From assembly GCA_038373885.1 (NCBI GenBank), contig JAWZYV010012362.1, forward strand, positions 62,001 through 126,000: a stretch of 64,000 bases of DNA, in the 5' to 3' direction. Each line of letters starts with the position of its first letter. Positions within the stretch are counted from its first letter, which is position 1. The position numbers and the translations under genes were made by a program. Under the pieces are notes generated by a model. It worked only from the letters and a program-made list of their open reading frames with translations, was not told where the DNA came from and ran no database searches. Shown here in pieces: positions 21,021 to 31,138 of this stretch. Source of the stretch: Cheiracanthium punctorium (Eukaryota; Arthropoda; Arachnida; Araneae; Cheiracanthiidae).

Positions 21021-21362
21021 CATATCTCAAAAACTATTGGTCATAGAATGTTGAAATTTTATATTTAGGATTGTTCTATGATCTAGTTGTGCACCTCCCC
21101 TTTTGGTCTCAAGTGAATGGATAGTTTATGTACAGGACCACCAAAAAGATTCGAAATACATTACGCTCTATGAGCCGAAATTCATTAAACTTGCATATCT
21201 CAAAAACTATTAGGCTTAGAATGTCGAAACCTTATATTTAAGATTGTTGTAAAATCTAGCTGTGCACCTCCCTTTTCAGTTGCATTTGACTGGATAGTTT
21301 ATGTACAGGACTGCCCAAAAGATTCGAAATACATTACGCTCAATGGGCCGAAATTCATTAAA
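21021..21362. repeat. Tandem duplication, two ~170-bp units
   Basis: Units 21021-21193 and 21194-21362 both start CATATCTCAAAAACTATT and end CCGAAATTCATTAAA. They share ATAGTTTATGTACAGGAC and AAAGATTCGAAATACATTAC blocks, about 85% alike by eye. No coding frame crosses them. Confidence 0.85.
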
Positions 21363-22088
21363 GCGTATTTTAGAGGTATTGGGCTATTTCAAACGACTTA
21401 GAAGTGATATATGCTGTAAAGAGTTACAAAATGAATGAAAAAAAGTGTCTTTATCATTCATAGTTCAGCTAGAGGAACACTCAACAGATTTCCATGACAT
21501 TATGATCAATATAACCTCTGAGAGCAGCCTACCTATTAAGTTTAAGGCTTTAAATATTACTATCAAAGCATGGATTTTACTACCCAGCTATGCCACCATT
21601 CTGGCAAAATACTGGGTAGAACCATTAACATTTTTTTAAACAGTTATTTTTCTTTTTTTACAATTTTTACAGTTACTATAACAGAAATAAGAACCCAAAA
21701 TTTTGATAAGGAACCAAACAAAAGAAATAAAATGTAGATTTAAATACATATATATTGGAGCAGAGAAAAATTAAAAAAAAACTTTTCTTTTACGAGTAAT
21801 TTAAATAAATTAGATAAGATTAATAAATTATGAAGTTGAAAAAAATAAAACCCTTCTTTATGTTTGGAATAAAGTATTTATATATTTAGAATAGAAAAAA
21901 AGGTGCAATAAATAGAATTAGTTTTTAGAATAATTTATATGCATATATATATAGAATAAATTCGAAAATATAAATTTTTGAGGAGATGCTGAATTTTTGC
22001 AGTATGAAACTAAATCTTTTATTTTGAAGAGTATTATAAACTCTAGAGTAAAAGAATATATATATATTATATATATATATGTATATGC
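21363..22088. other. AT-rich non-coding stretch
   Basis: There are simple AT runs, including TA microsatellite at about 22056-22084, and no supportable gene. A 64-codon frame at 21445-21639 has no recognisable motif. Confidence 0.5.
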
Positions 22089-22112
22089 TTAGTCTGAATC
22101 AGAGTCACTTAC

Positions 22113-22299
22113 CAGATGTGTTAATCGCATTGAAATTGGGGGAATATATTTAGCTTGGTTATTTTCTATTTCCCATATTCTTATAATTATTTTATTAAGC
22201 AAATGATGGTTCTTTAATATATATTTTGCCCAAGATTCATCATTTTGTGTGGGAGACCTCTTAATATGATAATTCTTGGTTAATGGGCATCTCTCTATT
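22113..22299 (-). CDS. Unassigned exon-like open segment
   Basis: On the minus strand a pyrimidine-rich acceptor (CTTTACTTTTTTTTAG) precedes a 187-bp segment without stops. It reads ...K-N-Y-H-I-K-R-S-P-T-Q-N-D-E-S-W-A-K-Y... and ends at a consensus donor CTG|GTAAGTG. If not spliced, the frame goes on as V-S-D-S-D-S-D and stops at 22089. The composition looks protein-like and not translated AT noise, but I recognise no family. The acceptor region borders a dispersed repeat, so it may be a repeat-borne exon. Confidence 0.3.
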
Positions 22300-22620
22300 C
22301 TAAAAAAAAGTAAAGGCCGCTGTTGCCGCTGTCAAAGCTTATGGACCTATCTCCTCCTAAACCGTAGGGATTTGAGTTTCGACTAAGGTGCCCACAGATT
22401 CGAAAAATTCCGAGGAACCTGCTAAGCTGATTTAAATTTTGAAAATCGAATTATTTTAGAAAATATTAATAAAAAACTGAAAAAATAAACCGAATGGTTG
22501 CCAGATTTGGCATAAAATCATTCATTCCTTTGCAACAAAGTGCTTCCAAGTATCTAGAATCGCGTGAAATTTACAAACATGAGTTAGAATTACGCCCATT
22601 TTATGCCAAAATAAAATGTT
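22284..22620. repeat. Dispersed repeat family, copy 1
   Basis: The block starts TCTCTCTATTCTAAAAAAAAG and includes CTATCTCCTCCTAAACCGT, GAGTTTCGACTAAGGTGCCC, and TGGTTGCCAGATTTGGCATAAAATCATTCATTCC. It recurs at 26090-26405 and in part at 26860-26968. It has no coding content or clear TIR. Confidence 0.8.
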
Positions 22621-23501
22621 CATCCGTGCTCTAATTTCCATAAATATGCATTGATTTCTACGAAATTTATATATTTTACTCTTATCTACTGTACCATGTA
22701 CCCTATTGAAAATGGTATTTGTAGCATTTATAGTTTTTCTACAGGAGCACTCAAAATATTCCCAATACATTGCGTTCTGTGGGAAGTTATTCTTTAAAGC
22801 ATATCATCAAACTATATAGTTACGCTGATCCCTGACTCAAGATAAAACTCATTTCCACCATTTCTGCAAAAAGATTACGAAATTAAGCACTGAAAAGCCT
22901 AATAATATCTACACCATTTGTACGATCCGCTTGAAAATTTCCATAATTATGTATAGAAATATAGAAAATAGTATGCGCTATTTTAAAAATCTGAAAATCC
23001 ACCCATTCCCTCATTTTTAAGCGATTTTTCGCTCTTTTCAGATCCATTTTATTTCCCAGAGTAAAAAAAGCTAATCATTTGCGTGACAAAAGTAGCTGTT
23101 GCAAGTGAGTATGACATCATATTGATTCACAATTATCCGGATTTTTCCTGATTTATGAGTAATTTTTTTCATAAATAAAATTATTTCTTCGGGATTGCGA
23201 AGGAATAATATAGTAGTGGACACTCTCCATAGCTGCTTGCTTAGGTCTTTGGTACCCAAACTAAGTTTCAATAATGTAAACATTGGAAATTTGGTTAAGT
23301 GCAGCGATCCTAATGGTAAAGGAATAAAACATTTTCCGCCCTGACTCTTAACCAGTTTTATGTTTTTAATTTTGCAACCTAGCATGTGAACGAGATTATA
23401 AACACCAGCACTCAATTTTAATATTTTGTTTCACATTTGCTAACGTGGCTGCCTTAGCAACAAATGAATAAAAAAAAGGGGGGAGTTCTATCTTGAGATT
23501 A
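22621..23501. other. Non-coding stretch, no gene seen
   Basis: Two minus-strand frames (22522-22770 and 23071-23415) are cysteine/lysine mixtures without recognisable motifs, and the first overlaps the dispersed repeat. No TIR or splice-framed exon was found. Confidence 0.5.
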
Positions 23502-23505
23502 TTAA

Positions 23506-25734
23506 CCCTCGAAAACGCGCGTCGGGCCTATCGGGCCCGGGCGCTGTAAAATCAAAGCACAAAAAACGAACCCCTAACTGGATTAACTTCACCTTCACAG
23601 TAGCTTCATTCAAGGTCACGTACGTGACAAATACCGCATTGAAAATGTCGCGTTACTCGACTTATGATAAGGAAATGGAAAGATTGCGGACGTTATTAGC
23701 TGAAGTATCAACTGATGAAGAATCGATTAATGAAGAAGATGAAGAAATTGATCATGAAGATGAGGAAATTGATAATGAAGAGCATTTCAGTGATCATAAC
23801 TCAAATTCAGAAGACATTGATTCAAGCAGTGAATCAGATATTTTTGAGTCTATGGATCACTATCTTGGCAAAGATAAATTAACAAAATGGAATAAAAAAG
23901 AACCGACAAGAAAAGTGAGAACTGCTGCTCATAATATCATGACAAAATTGCCTGGAAATGTGGGAGAAGCAAAACGTGTTTCTTCAACTATAAATTCTTG
24001 GCAATTACTTATCGACGAAAAAATGCTATCAACAATTGTGGAGTGTACCAATATTTATATCCAATCTATTGCAGGTAAATTCACCCGGGAAAGAGATGCC
24101 CGACCCACAAGTATATCAGAAATAAAAGCATTCGTAGGACTTCTTTATTTTGGAGGGCTTCACAAATCTTCACATGTAAATGTTCGTGATCTGTGGGCAA
24201 CTGATGGCACTGGGCTTGACATTTTTCACAGAACAATGTCCTATAAGCGTTTTTTATTTCTAATGAGGTGTTTGAGATTTGATGATGTCAGAGACCGTTC
24301 CTCTAGAAGAGAATTTGATAAACTAGCGCCTATCAGAAGTATTTTTGAAAGTTTTATTGTAAATTGCAAAACATTTTACAGTCTCGGTGAATATGTAACT
24401 ATTGACGAAAAGTTGGAACCATTTCGAGGAAGTTGTTCATTTCGTCAATATATCCCAAGTAAGCCTGCAAAATATGGACTCAAAATTTTTGCTCTTGTAG
24501 ATGCAAGGACATTTTATACTTGGAACCTCGAAATTTATGCGGGAACTCAACCTATAGGTCCGTACAGCCGAGAAAACACTCCTGACAAAATTGTAAAGCG
24601 GTTGGTAGAACCAATATTGAATTCTGGACGAAACCTTACGGTTGACAACTGGTATACCAGTTACAGTTTGGCACAGGACTTATTAGAAAAAAAAATTACT
24701 CTTGTCGGAACTATTCGAAAAAATAAGAAAGAGTTACCGGAAGAATTTATTTGTGGTAAAAACCGAGAAGTTCATTCTTCATTGTTTGGATTTAGAAGAA
24801 ATATGGCCTTGGTTTCCTATGTGCCGAAGAAAAACAAATGCGTCGTATTATTATCCACAATGCATAACGACAGTGCCATTGATGAATCTACCGAATCGAA
24901 GAAACCAGAGATTATAACGTTTTATAATCTAACAAAGGGTGCTGTAGATGTAGTGGATCAAATGTCATCTACATATTCTACTGCTAGAATTAGCAAAAGA
25001 TGACCCATGGCCATATTTTTTAGCATGTTGAATATTGCAACAATAAATGCCAGAGTGCTATTGCTATCAACAAAAACACCTGCGAAACAGTACAAGAAAC
25101 GAAGTTTGTTCATCAAAGAACTTTCTATGGAACTTTTGAAGGATCACCAAAAAGAAAGAAGCTTACAACCAAAGCTTCCACGCGAATTGCGGGAAAAATT
25201 AAACAGTAGCCATACTGAAAATTATGAAGAACCCCCAGCAAAAAAACAAAAGATCTCTGTTAGAAAAAGGTGTCATATATGCCCCAGTTCAAAGAACAGA
25301 AAAACGCAAGTGTATTGTTCTAAATGTAAAAAAAAATGTGTGTGGAGAACACAGTAGCGTCCTCTGTAATAAATGTGAGTAAAATGTAACTTTTATTTTT
25401 AGTTTTTCAATGTAAGAATAAATAATTTGTTTCCTAAATCAATTGTATTTATTAAAGTTTTAAAACAAAATATATGACTTAAATTATATAACATAAAAAA
25501 ATTTAAAAAGTAGAATTCTGAAATGTTATGCAGTTATATTCAGCACGTGACTAAAAGCGATATTTATGTAAAAAGGTACTTTAAAAATGATTTTCATAGT
25601 GTGTTTTGATGAACTAAACTTACTTTTAACAATACAATCGTTTTCTTTGAGTTTTATTAAGAAAAAATTGTTTCGGGCCTACGAGGCCCGACGCGCGTCT
25701 TCATGTAACATTAAGCAGCGCGCATCTTCGAGGG
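23506..25734 (+). mobile_element. piggyBac element, TTAA target duplication
   Basis: TTAA (23502-23505) precedes CCCTCGAAAACGCGCGTCGG at the left, and the inverted TTCGAGGG is followed by TTAA (25735-25738) at the right. Subterminal GACGCGCGTCGGGCC occurs in both ends, in inverted orientation, with a GGGCC...GGCCC palindrome beside it. This is the classic piggyBac architecture, about 2.2 kb with a single transposase gene. Confidence 0.95.
23624..25357 (+). pseudogene. piggyBac transposase, one in-frame TGA
   Basis: The 459-residue first part has an acidic N-terminus (residues ~27-80, many D/E/S) and the transposase domain from ~95. Catalytic-type aspartates are at D261 (YVTIDEKLEPFRG), D341 (LTVDNWYTS) and D442/D445 (GAVDVVDQM). 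A TGA at 25001-25003 interrupts the conserved R.WPM motif where the family has tryptophan (TGG). The same frame then continues 25007-25357 through the rest of the domain and a C-terminal cysteine-rich domain (CHICP...YCSKCKKKC) that normally binds the element ends. No frameshift is seen, so this copy is inactivated by one visible substitution. Two ATGs (23624, 23645) could start the protein. Confidence 0.95.
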
Positions 25735-25901
25735 TTAAAATACATGGAGTTCATATTTGTCAACGAAAAGTTTTCGTCTGCTACGGTGTATATTTACAGT
25801 AGAAAATAACTTTGAATTGATTACTGAGTTTTTTGTGTAAAATGAATTTTAATTTTTAATATGAGTTTAACAGTAACTTGAAACTGTGTTAAAATTTATC
25901 A

Positions 25902-26405
25902 ATGCATGAAATAAACGTATATACTGTTTGAGTGTGATCGCCATTATAAATTAACACTTTTTAACGCTTTCTAACAAGGTTGAAAAGTGTTTATAATTTC
26001 AGTTTGTCTGTCTGTCCATCCGTCCGTCCGTGCTTTAGCTGTCGTAAATATACATCGATTTCTATGACATTTATGTATGTTATTGTTATTTCTCTCTATT
26101 CTAAAAAAAAGTAAAGGCCGCTGGCACTGTCAAAGCTTGTTGGCCTATCTCCTCCTAAACCGTGGGGATTTGAGTTTCGACTAAGGTGCCCACAAATTTG
26201 AAAAATTCCAAGGAACCTGCTAAGCTGAATTAAATTTCGAAAATCAAATTATTTAGATATTAATAAAAAACTGAAAAAATAAACATAATGGTTGCCAGAT
26301 TTGGCATAAAATCATTCATTCCTTTGCAACAAAGCGTTTCCAAGTATGTAGTATCGCATAAAATTGTTGAACATGAAGTAGAAATACACCCATTTTATGC
26401 CAAAA
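25902..26405. repeat. Dispersed repeat family, copy 2 (longest)
   Basis: It starts GCATGAAATAAACGTATATACTG, has a GTCTGTCTGTCC/GTCCGTCC simple repeat at about 26007-26029, then the block shared with 22284-22620. The first ~300 bases recur at 26668-26968. Confidence 0.85.
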
Positions 26406-26667
26406 TTAAAACTAATGAAATAAGTAACTCAAAATGTGTTACACAAAGTTGACAATTTTCAAAAAGTAAGTTCGCTTACACAACAGGAGTTTAGAATTAG
26501 CGATTATTCGTTTTTCCAAAGCAGAATAACTCATATCTTGAAAATGAAAAATAATTAAAATGCAGATTATTTTAAAGCTGGTTTGATCCAGCTGGATTAT
26601 TTGCTAGCAGTAGAAATATTTGGCGGCGTTAACTATGCCATTATAGCAGTTATAGTACACTTTGGAT

Positions 26668-26968
26668 ATTGCGCATGAAATAAACGTATATACTGTTTGA
26701 GTGTGATCGCCATTATAAATTAACACTTTTTAACGCTTTCTAACAAGGTTGAAAAGTGTTTATAATTTCAGTTTGTCTGTCCGTCCGTCCGTCCATGCTC
26801 TAGCTGTCGTTACTATACATCGATTTCTATGACATTTATGTATGTTATTGTTATTTCTCTCTATTCTAAAAAAAAGTAAAGGCCGCTGGCGCTGTCAAAG
26901 CTTGTTGGCCTATCTCCTCCTAAACCGTGGGGATTTGAGTTTCGACTAAGGTGCCCACAGATTTGAAA
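26668..26968. repeat. Dispersed repeat family, copy 3
   Basis: Nearly identical to 25902-26200 from GCATGAAATAAACGTATATAC through GGTGCCCACAGATTTGAAAA, after which it diverges. The close spacing (766 bp) and high similarity suggest a local duplication. Confidence 0.85.
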
Positions 26969-28617
26969 AATAAAAAGCATTGGATATTTGCTAGCCCGAC
27001 GAGATGGTATAATTCGTGGTGCTAAGTGCGCCAATCTGCAAACGCTTATGTAAATGAAAATATGGATAATGGTTTTCCGGTAACCTTAAATGAGCAGTAA
27101 TTATAGGTTGTGAGCATGTGTCAATGGCTAAATAATGAAAAGTCGCTATTGTTGGCAAGCTATCTTATCTGTTCCGTAGCTTTTATTAACTTTACATGTA
27201 CGCAAGTTGCCAAATAATGAAAAATCGCCATGGGTGACAAATTCGCAAGATGTCAAATAGGTTTTACATTATTAAAAATACAGCTGCAACAGATGTTCTG
27301 ATTTTATTACGCTTTAGCTCCTAATTAATATAACTTTTGAATGGCAACATTAAATATCATTGTGTTTCTGAGGAGTGCAAATAATTTTTCCAGCGATTAT
27401 AAGCAGAGTCTGCACTCCAGGTGGAGAATAGCTCAGGACCCGTACAACGCAGATTCCCATAACAAAATATCTTCCGTGTTATGAGGGGGGGGGGGGGGGG
27501 TCGTCTACTGTCGTGTGAAGTTTAAATTTTTATGTACCAATGAACATGCAAGAGCCAAGCAATGTGTAGCTCAGTAACATTCTATCTGATCCAATCTTCG
27601 GGTTTTGTCTGTTGAAATTATGTCTTTTTACGAATAAGCCTTATTAGGGGCCAAATGCTTCATACGAAAAGCGAGCGTAGCGAGTCTGGGGACCTTGGCC
27701 CCTAGTACTGTAAAGTAATGAACTGAATTTCCAAAATTATTGCAGGTGAAGTTTTCTGTTGGTGATTTATTAAATAGATAAAGATATGATGGAAAGGGGC
27801 CATGATTTGTAAAAAGTAAGTAGAGATTTCTATGTTTGAGTAATAAATCATCATATACTGTTTTAAAGAAATTGTATGTAAATCTTCCTTTTTCTGATTG
27901 ATCAAATCTGAAAAAGGACTACCAGTCACTAATTTTATTTAATTTTAACGTATACTTCAAACTTGATAGCGGACGGGGATGGAAAACACTGATTGTATCT
28001 ATTGGCAAAAATTTAGAATTTCACCATTATTCGGATTACTGTTATTAAGTGCTGCTTGCTTAGCCAGACAGTCCGCTGGTTAACCATGGTCCCCGCTCCC
28101 GCCGCTACGCACGCTCGCCTCCGTATATGGATTACAAAGACGGCTTATAGCTTACGTGATGGCCAAAAACAATATATCTCACTCACTCCCTTGATAACAT
28201 CATTGTGATGACAATTAAAATCATTTGCAGCCCTTTTAAAATATGGTTAAATATTGAAGAAAAAATACTAATTGAAAAAATATGCGTATAACTAGTGAAA
28301 TCTTTATCGGAAGTATTGGCTTCCGTAATTGGAGCTCTCCATAAAGCAGCTCGAATTTTCAGCTTTAATTACGAAAATAAGTTGAGAAAATGCCCACTAT
28401 TACGAAACAAAATTTAAAAAACGAGACCGTACAATTTTGAGAGGAGAAAGCTAACATTTAAACTTTTATTTTGTTTGAACATTTCATTAATCTTTAGCTG
28501 TTTCAATGTTCCCCACAAAAATACCGAAACAATCTGAGGCAGGCCGAAATAGAGAAGTAACCCGCCTGCTTTCTCCCTAACACACGCATCTGTAACGTAA
28601 GAGGAAAAGGAAAAACT
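26969..28617. other. Non-coding stretch with GC-rich short motifs
   Basis: No gene is supported. It contains a G17 run at 27484-27500 and a short inverted repeat AGGGGCCAA...TTGGCCCCT at 27645-27704. It also has two GC-rich motifs (GCGAGCGTAGCGAG near 27671, and an inverted relative near 28100). Confidence 0.5.
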
Positions 28618-28682
28618 GTTTAAATAAAAGGTTGGTTGGTGCTTAATGGCACAGAGGTAGTGGTGTAGAGGTCTACATAATT

Positions 28683-30892
28683 TTCATATTTATTTCTATG
28701 ATCTAAGAACAGCTGTTGGTATATTTTGGGTCAGTATCCTGTTTGATGAAGCCTTCATAGGGCTGAAGGTATGGGATCCGCATTTCAGTGGGTGGGATTT
28801 CATTCAGAGAACAAGAAGAGACTATGACATCCTGCAACTGGGTACCGACTAGACTCCTACGGATCCTAAGTCCAAAGGGAGGGGTGCATGAAGGGCGATG
28901 ATTGTAAAACCTGTCCAGATGGGTGTCTATAAAAGGGTCCTTTAAAGGATGTGAGGGATGAGAGAGTATCAAAAATATGTATTCAATGAAAGCTTGTGAC
29001 GAGTGAGGGTGAGAGGTGGCTCATGACAGGTGATGTAAAGACTATGTACAGGTGAAGTTCTAAAAGCACCGGAGCAAATGCGTAGTGCACTATGATGCAC
29101 AGTGTCAAGTTTTTTTCATATTGACTTGCATGTTGACCCATACGCACAGCATGCATAGTCCAATTTTGATCGGATGACAGCGCGGTAGATCCGCAGGAGA
29201 GCATCCCGGTCTGACCCCCATGAGGTGTTGGTTAGAACCTTTAAAATGTTAAGTTTTTTCTCACATTTATTGCGGATATCAGAGATGTGTTTGGCAAATG
29301 TTTTTTTATCAAAAGTTTTTTATCAAAAGTCATCCCTAAAAATTTGACAAAGTCCTTGAGGGCAATGTTAGTATGACCCAGGTAAAGTTCTGGGTCCGGG
29401 TGGATCCCACGTTTACAGCAGAAATGTGTACACACAGTTTTTTCGGCAGATATAGTAAAACCGTTGATGTCACACCATTTTAGAATACGATTAATGGCAT
29501 TTTGAAGCTGCCGTTCGATCAGACGCATGTCTTTCCCCTGGCAGGATATTTGAAGATCATCTACATATAGGCTACCGGTGACTGTTGGAGGCAGTTGATT
29601 TAGAATATTATTGATTTTAATAGAGAAGAGGGTGACGCTAAGTACGGAGCCCTGGGGAACACCCTCTTCTAGTGAGAAATTGTCAGACAGAGTGTTGTTG
29701 ATCCTTACACGGAATTTTCTGGGTGATAGAAATTTTTTTATAAAAATTGGAAGATTGCCTCGAAAGCCTATATTGTAGAGGTCTTGAAGGATGCTGTATC
29801 TCCATGTTCGGTTGTATGCCTTTTCTATGTCGAAGAACACTGACACTAAGTGATTCTTTCTGAGGAAAGCATTACGAATTTGTGTCTCTAAGTTTAAAAT
29901 ATTGTCAATGGTGGACCTGCCTTTGCGGAAGCCACTCAAAGGGATGTATATGGTCCCCGGTTTCTAAAATGTAGACAAGGCGGGCATTAACCATTTTCTC
30001 CATCAATTTACAAAGACAACTAGTAAGAGTTATCGGACGGTAGTTGCTAGGGTTAGACGTACCTTTTCCAGGTTTCGGGAAGGGAATAACTATTGCATTG
30101 CTCCAGGCAGAGGGGAAGGTTTGTTCATTCCAGATTCTATTGTACAGTTTTAAGAGGTTTAGTAAAGAGTCATAGGATAAGTGTTTCAGCATTTCGTAAG
30201 TAATGCCATCAGGACCAGGAGAAGTATTGGAGGATTGCCGTAGGTATTTGGTGAGTTCGTTGATAGTAAAATCACTATTGTATGGAAAGTTTGAGGAGGT
30301 TTTAAATTTAAGTTTTTTTCGTTCAGATTGTTGTTTGTATGAGAAAAAAGGCTTTGAGAAAGAAGTACTGCATGATATAGAAGCAAGAGTCTGACCGATG
30401 TTATTAGCTATTTCTTTTGTATCAGATATTATGTTGTTATTGATGGACAGACAGGATATTGAGGGGTTATTATAGATCCCCATGGCCCTTTTGGTTTTCA
30501 ACCATAGCTCCTTACTAGTAGTGGTAGATGTTATGCTAGAGACGTATTTCACCCAGGATTGTTTTTGACATTGCCGCCTTATTTTCCTGGCATAAGCTTT
30601 AGCTTTTTTAAAAAGTATGAGGTTGTTGGTGGTAGGGTACCGCCGAAAAACACTCCAGGCTTTCTGCTGCTGTTTTTTTGCTAGTGTACAGGTTTCATTC
30701 CACCACGGTTTTTTATTGCGCCGAGGTGTCGTGCCCGATTTTGGAATATTGGCATCAGCTGCTGTAATAATGACTGAAGTGACTTTATCCACGACCTCTT
30801 CAATAGTGCCTTCAAGGATGTTTGAGGTGATTTTGGATAATGCAGTAAAGTTAGGCCAATCTGCCTTATCATAAATATACCTAGGTGTGGTA
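28683..30892 (-). pseudogene. Non-LTR ORF2 3' part, copy B: linker and RT
   Basis: The linker starts near 30890 (YIYDKADWP, KKPWWNETC). RT motifs follow: TSPGPDGITYEMLK, PFPKPGKG, NYRPITLTSC, GRSTIDNIL, SVFFDIEKAYNR, the PQGSVLS motif and catalytic YVDDLQISC at about 29560-29590. Frame changes occur near 29930 (an AA loss between FR and GRS motifs), 29330-29240 and 28980. The C-terminal RNase H is missing because of the deletion near 28655-28682. The gene continues upstream in 35218-35880 beyond the nested copy. Confidence 0.85.
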
Positions 30893-31108
30893 AGGGTGCC
30901 ATTCGGTTGGTTAATTGGTTGGTTTTTTTTTTTTGGCACAAGGTCCAGAAAGGACATACTGCGCCAGACAAACGGTTAAGCCATATACAGAAGTGTTCGT
31001 GTAAGGGGTGTCATAAAAACCTAGTAGAAGCTAAAATGTAAAAGTGTAAATTGAGACAAGTAAAATACAAAAAGTGGTAAAGTAGATAAAAGAGGTAAAA
31101 GAAAGACG

Positions 31109-31132
31109 TCTGGATGGGGGCTCCCATCCAGA
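31109..31132 (-). promoter_or_regulatory. 3' UTR stem-loop of non-LTR copy C
   Basis: A 10-bp stem with a 4-base loop (TCTGGATGGG/CCCATCCAGA) lies just after the ORF2 stop, at the same place as in copies A and E. It is a candidate RT recognition structure; the function is inferred. Confidence 0.5.
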
Positions 31133-31138
31133 TACCGG

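Noticed and set aside
23071..23415. 114-codon minus-strand frame upstream of piggyBac
   Set aside because: No motif, no splice signals; composition consistent with chance.
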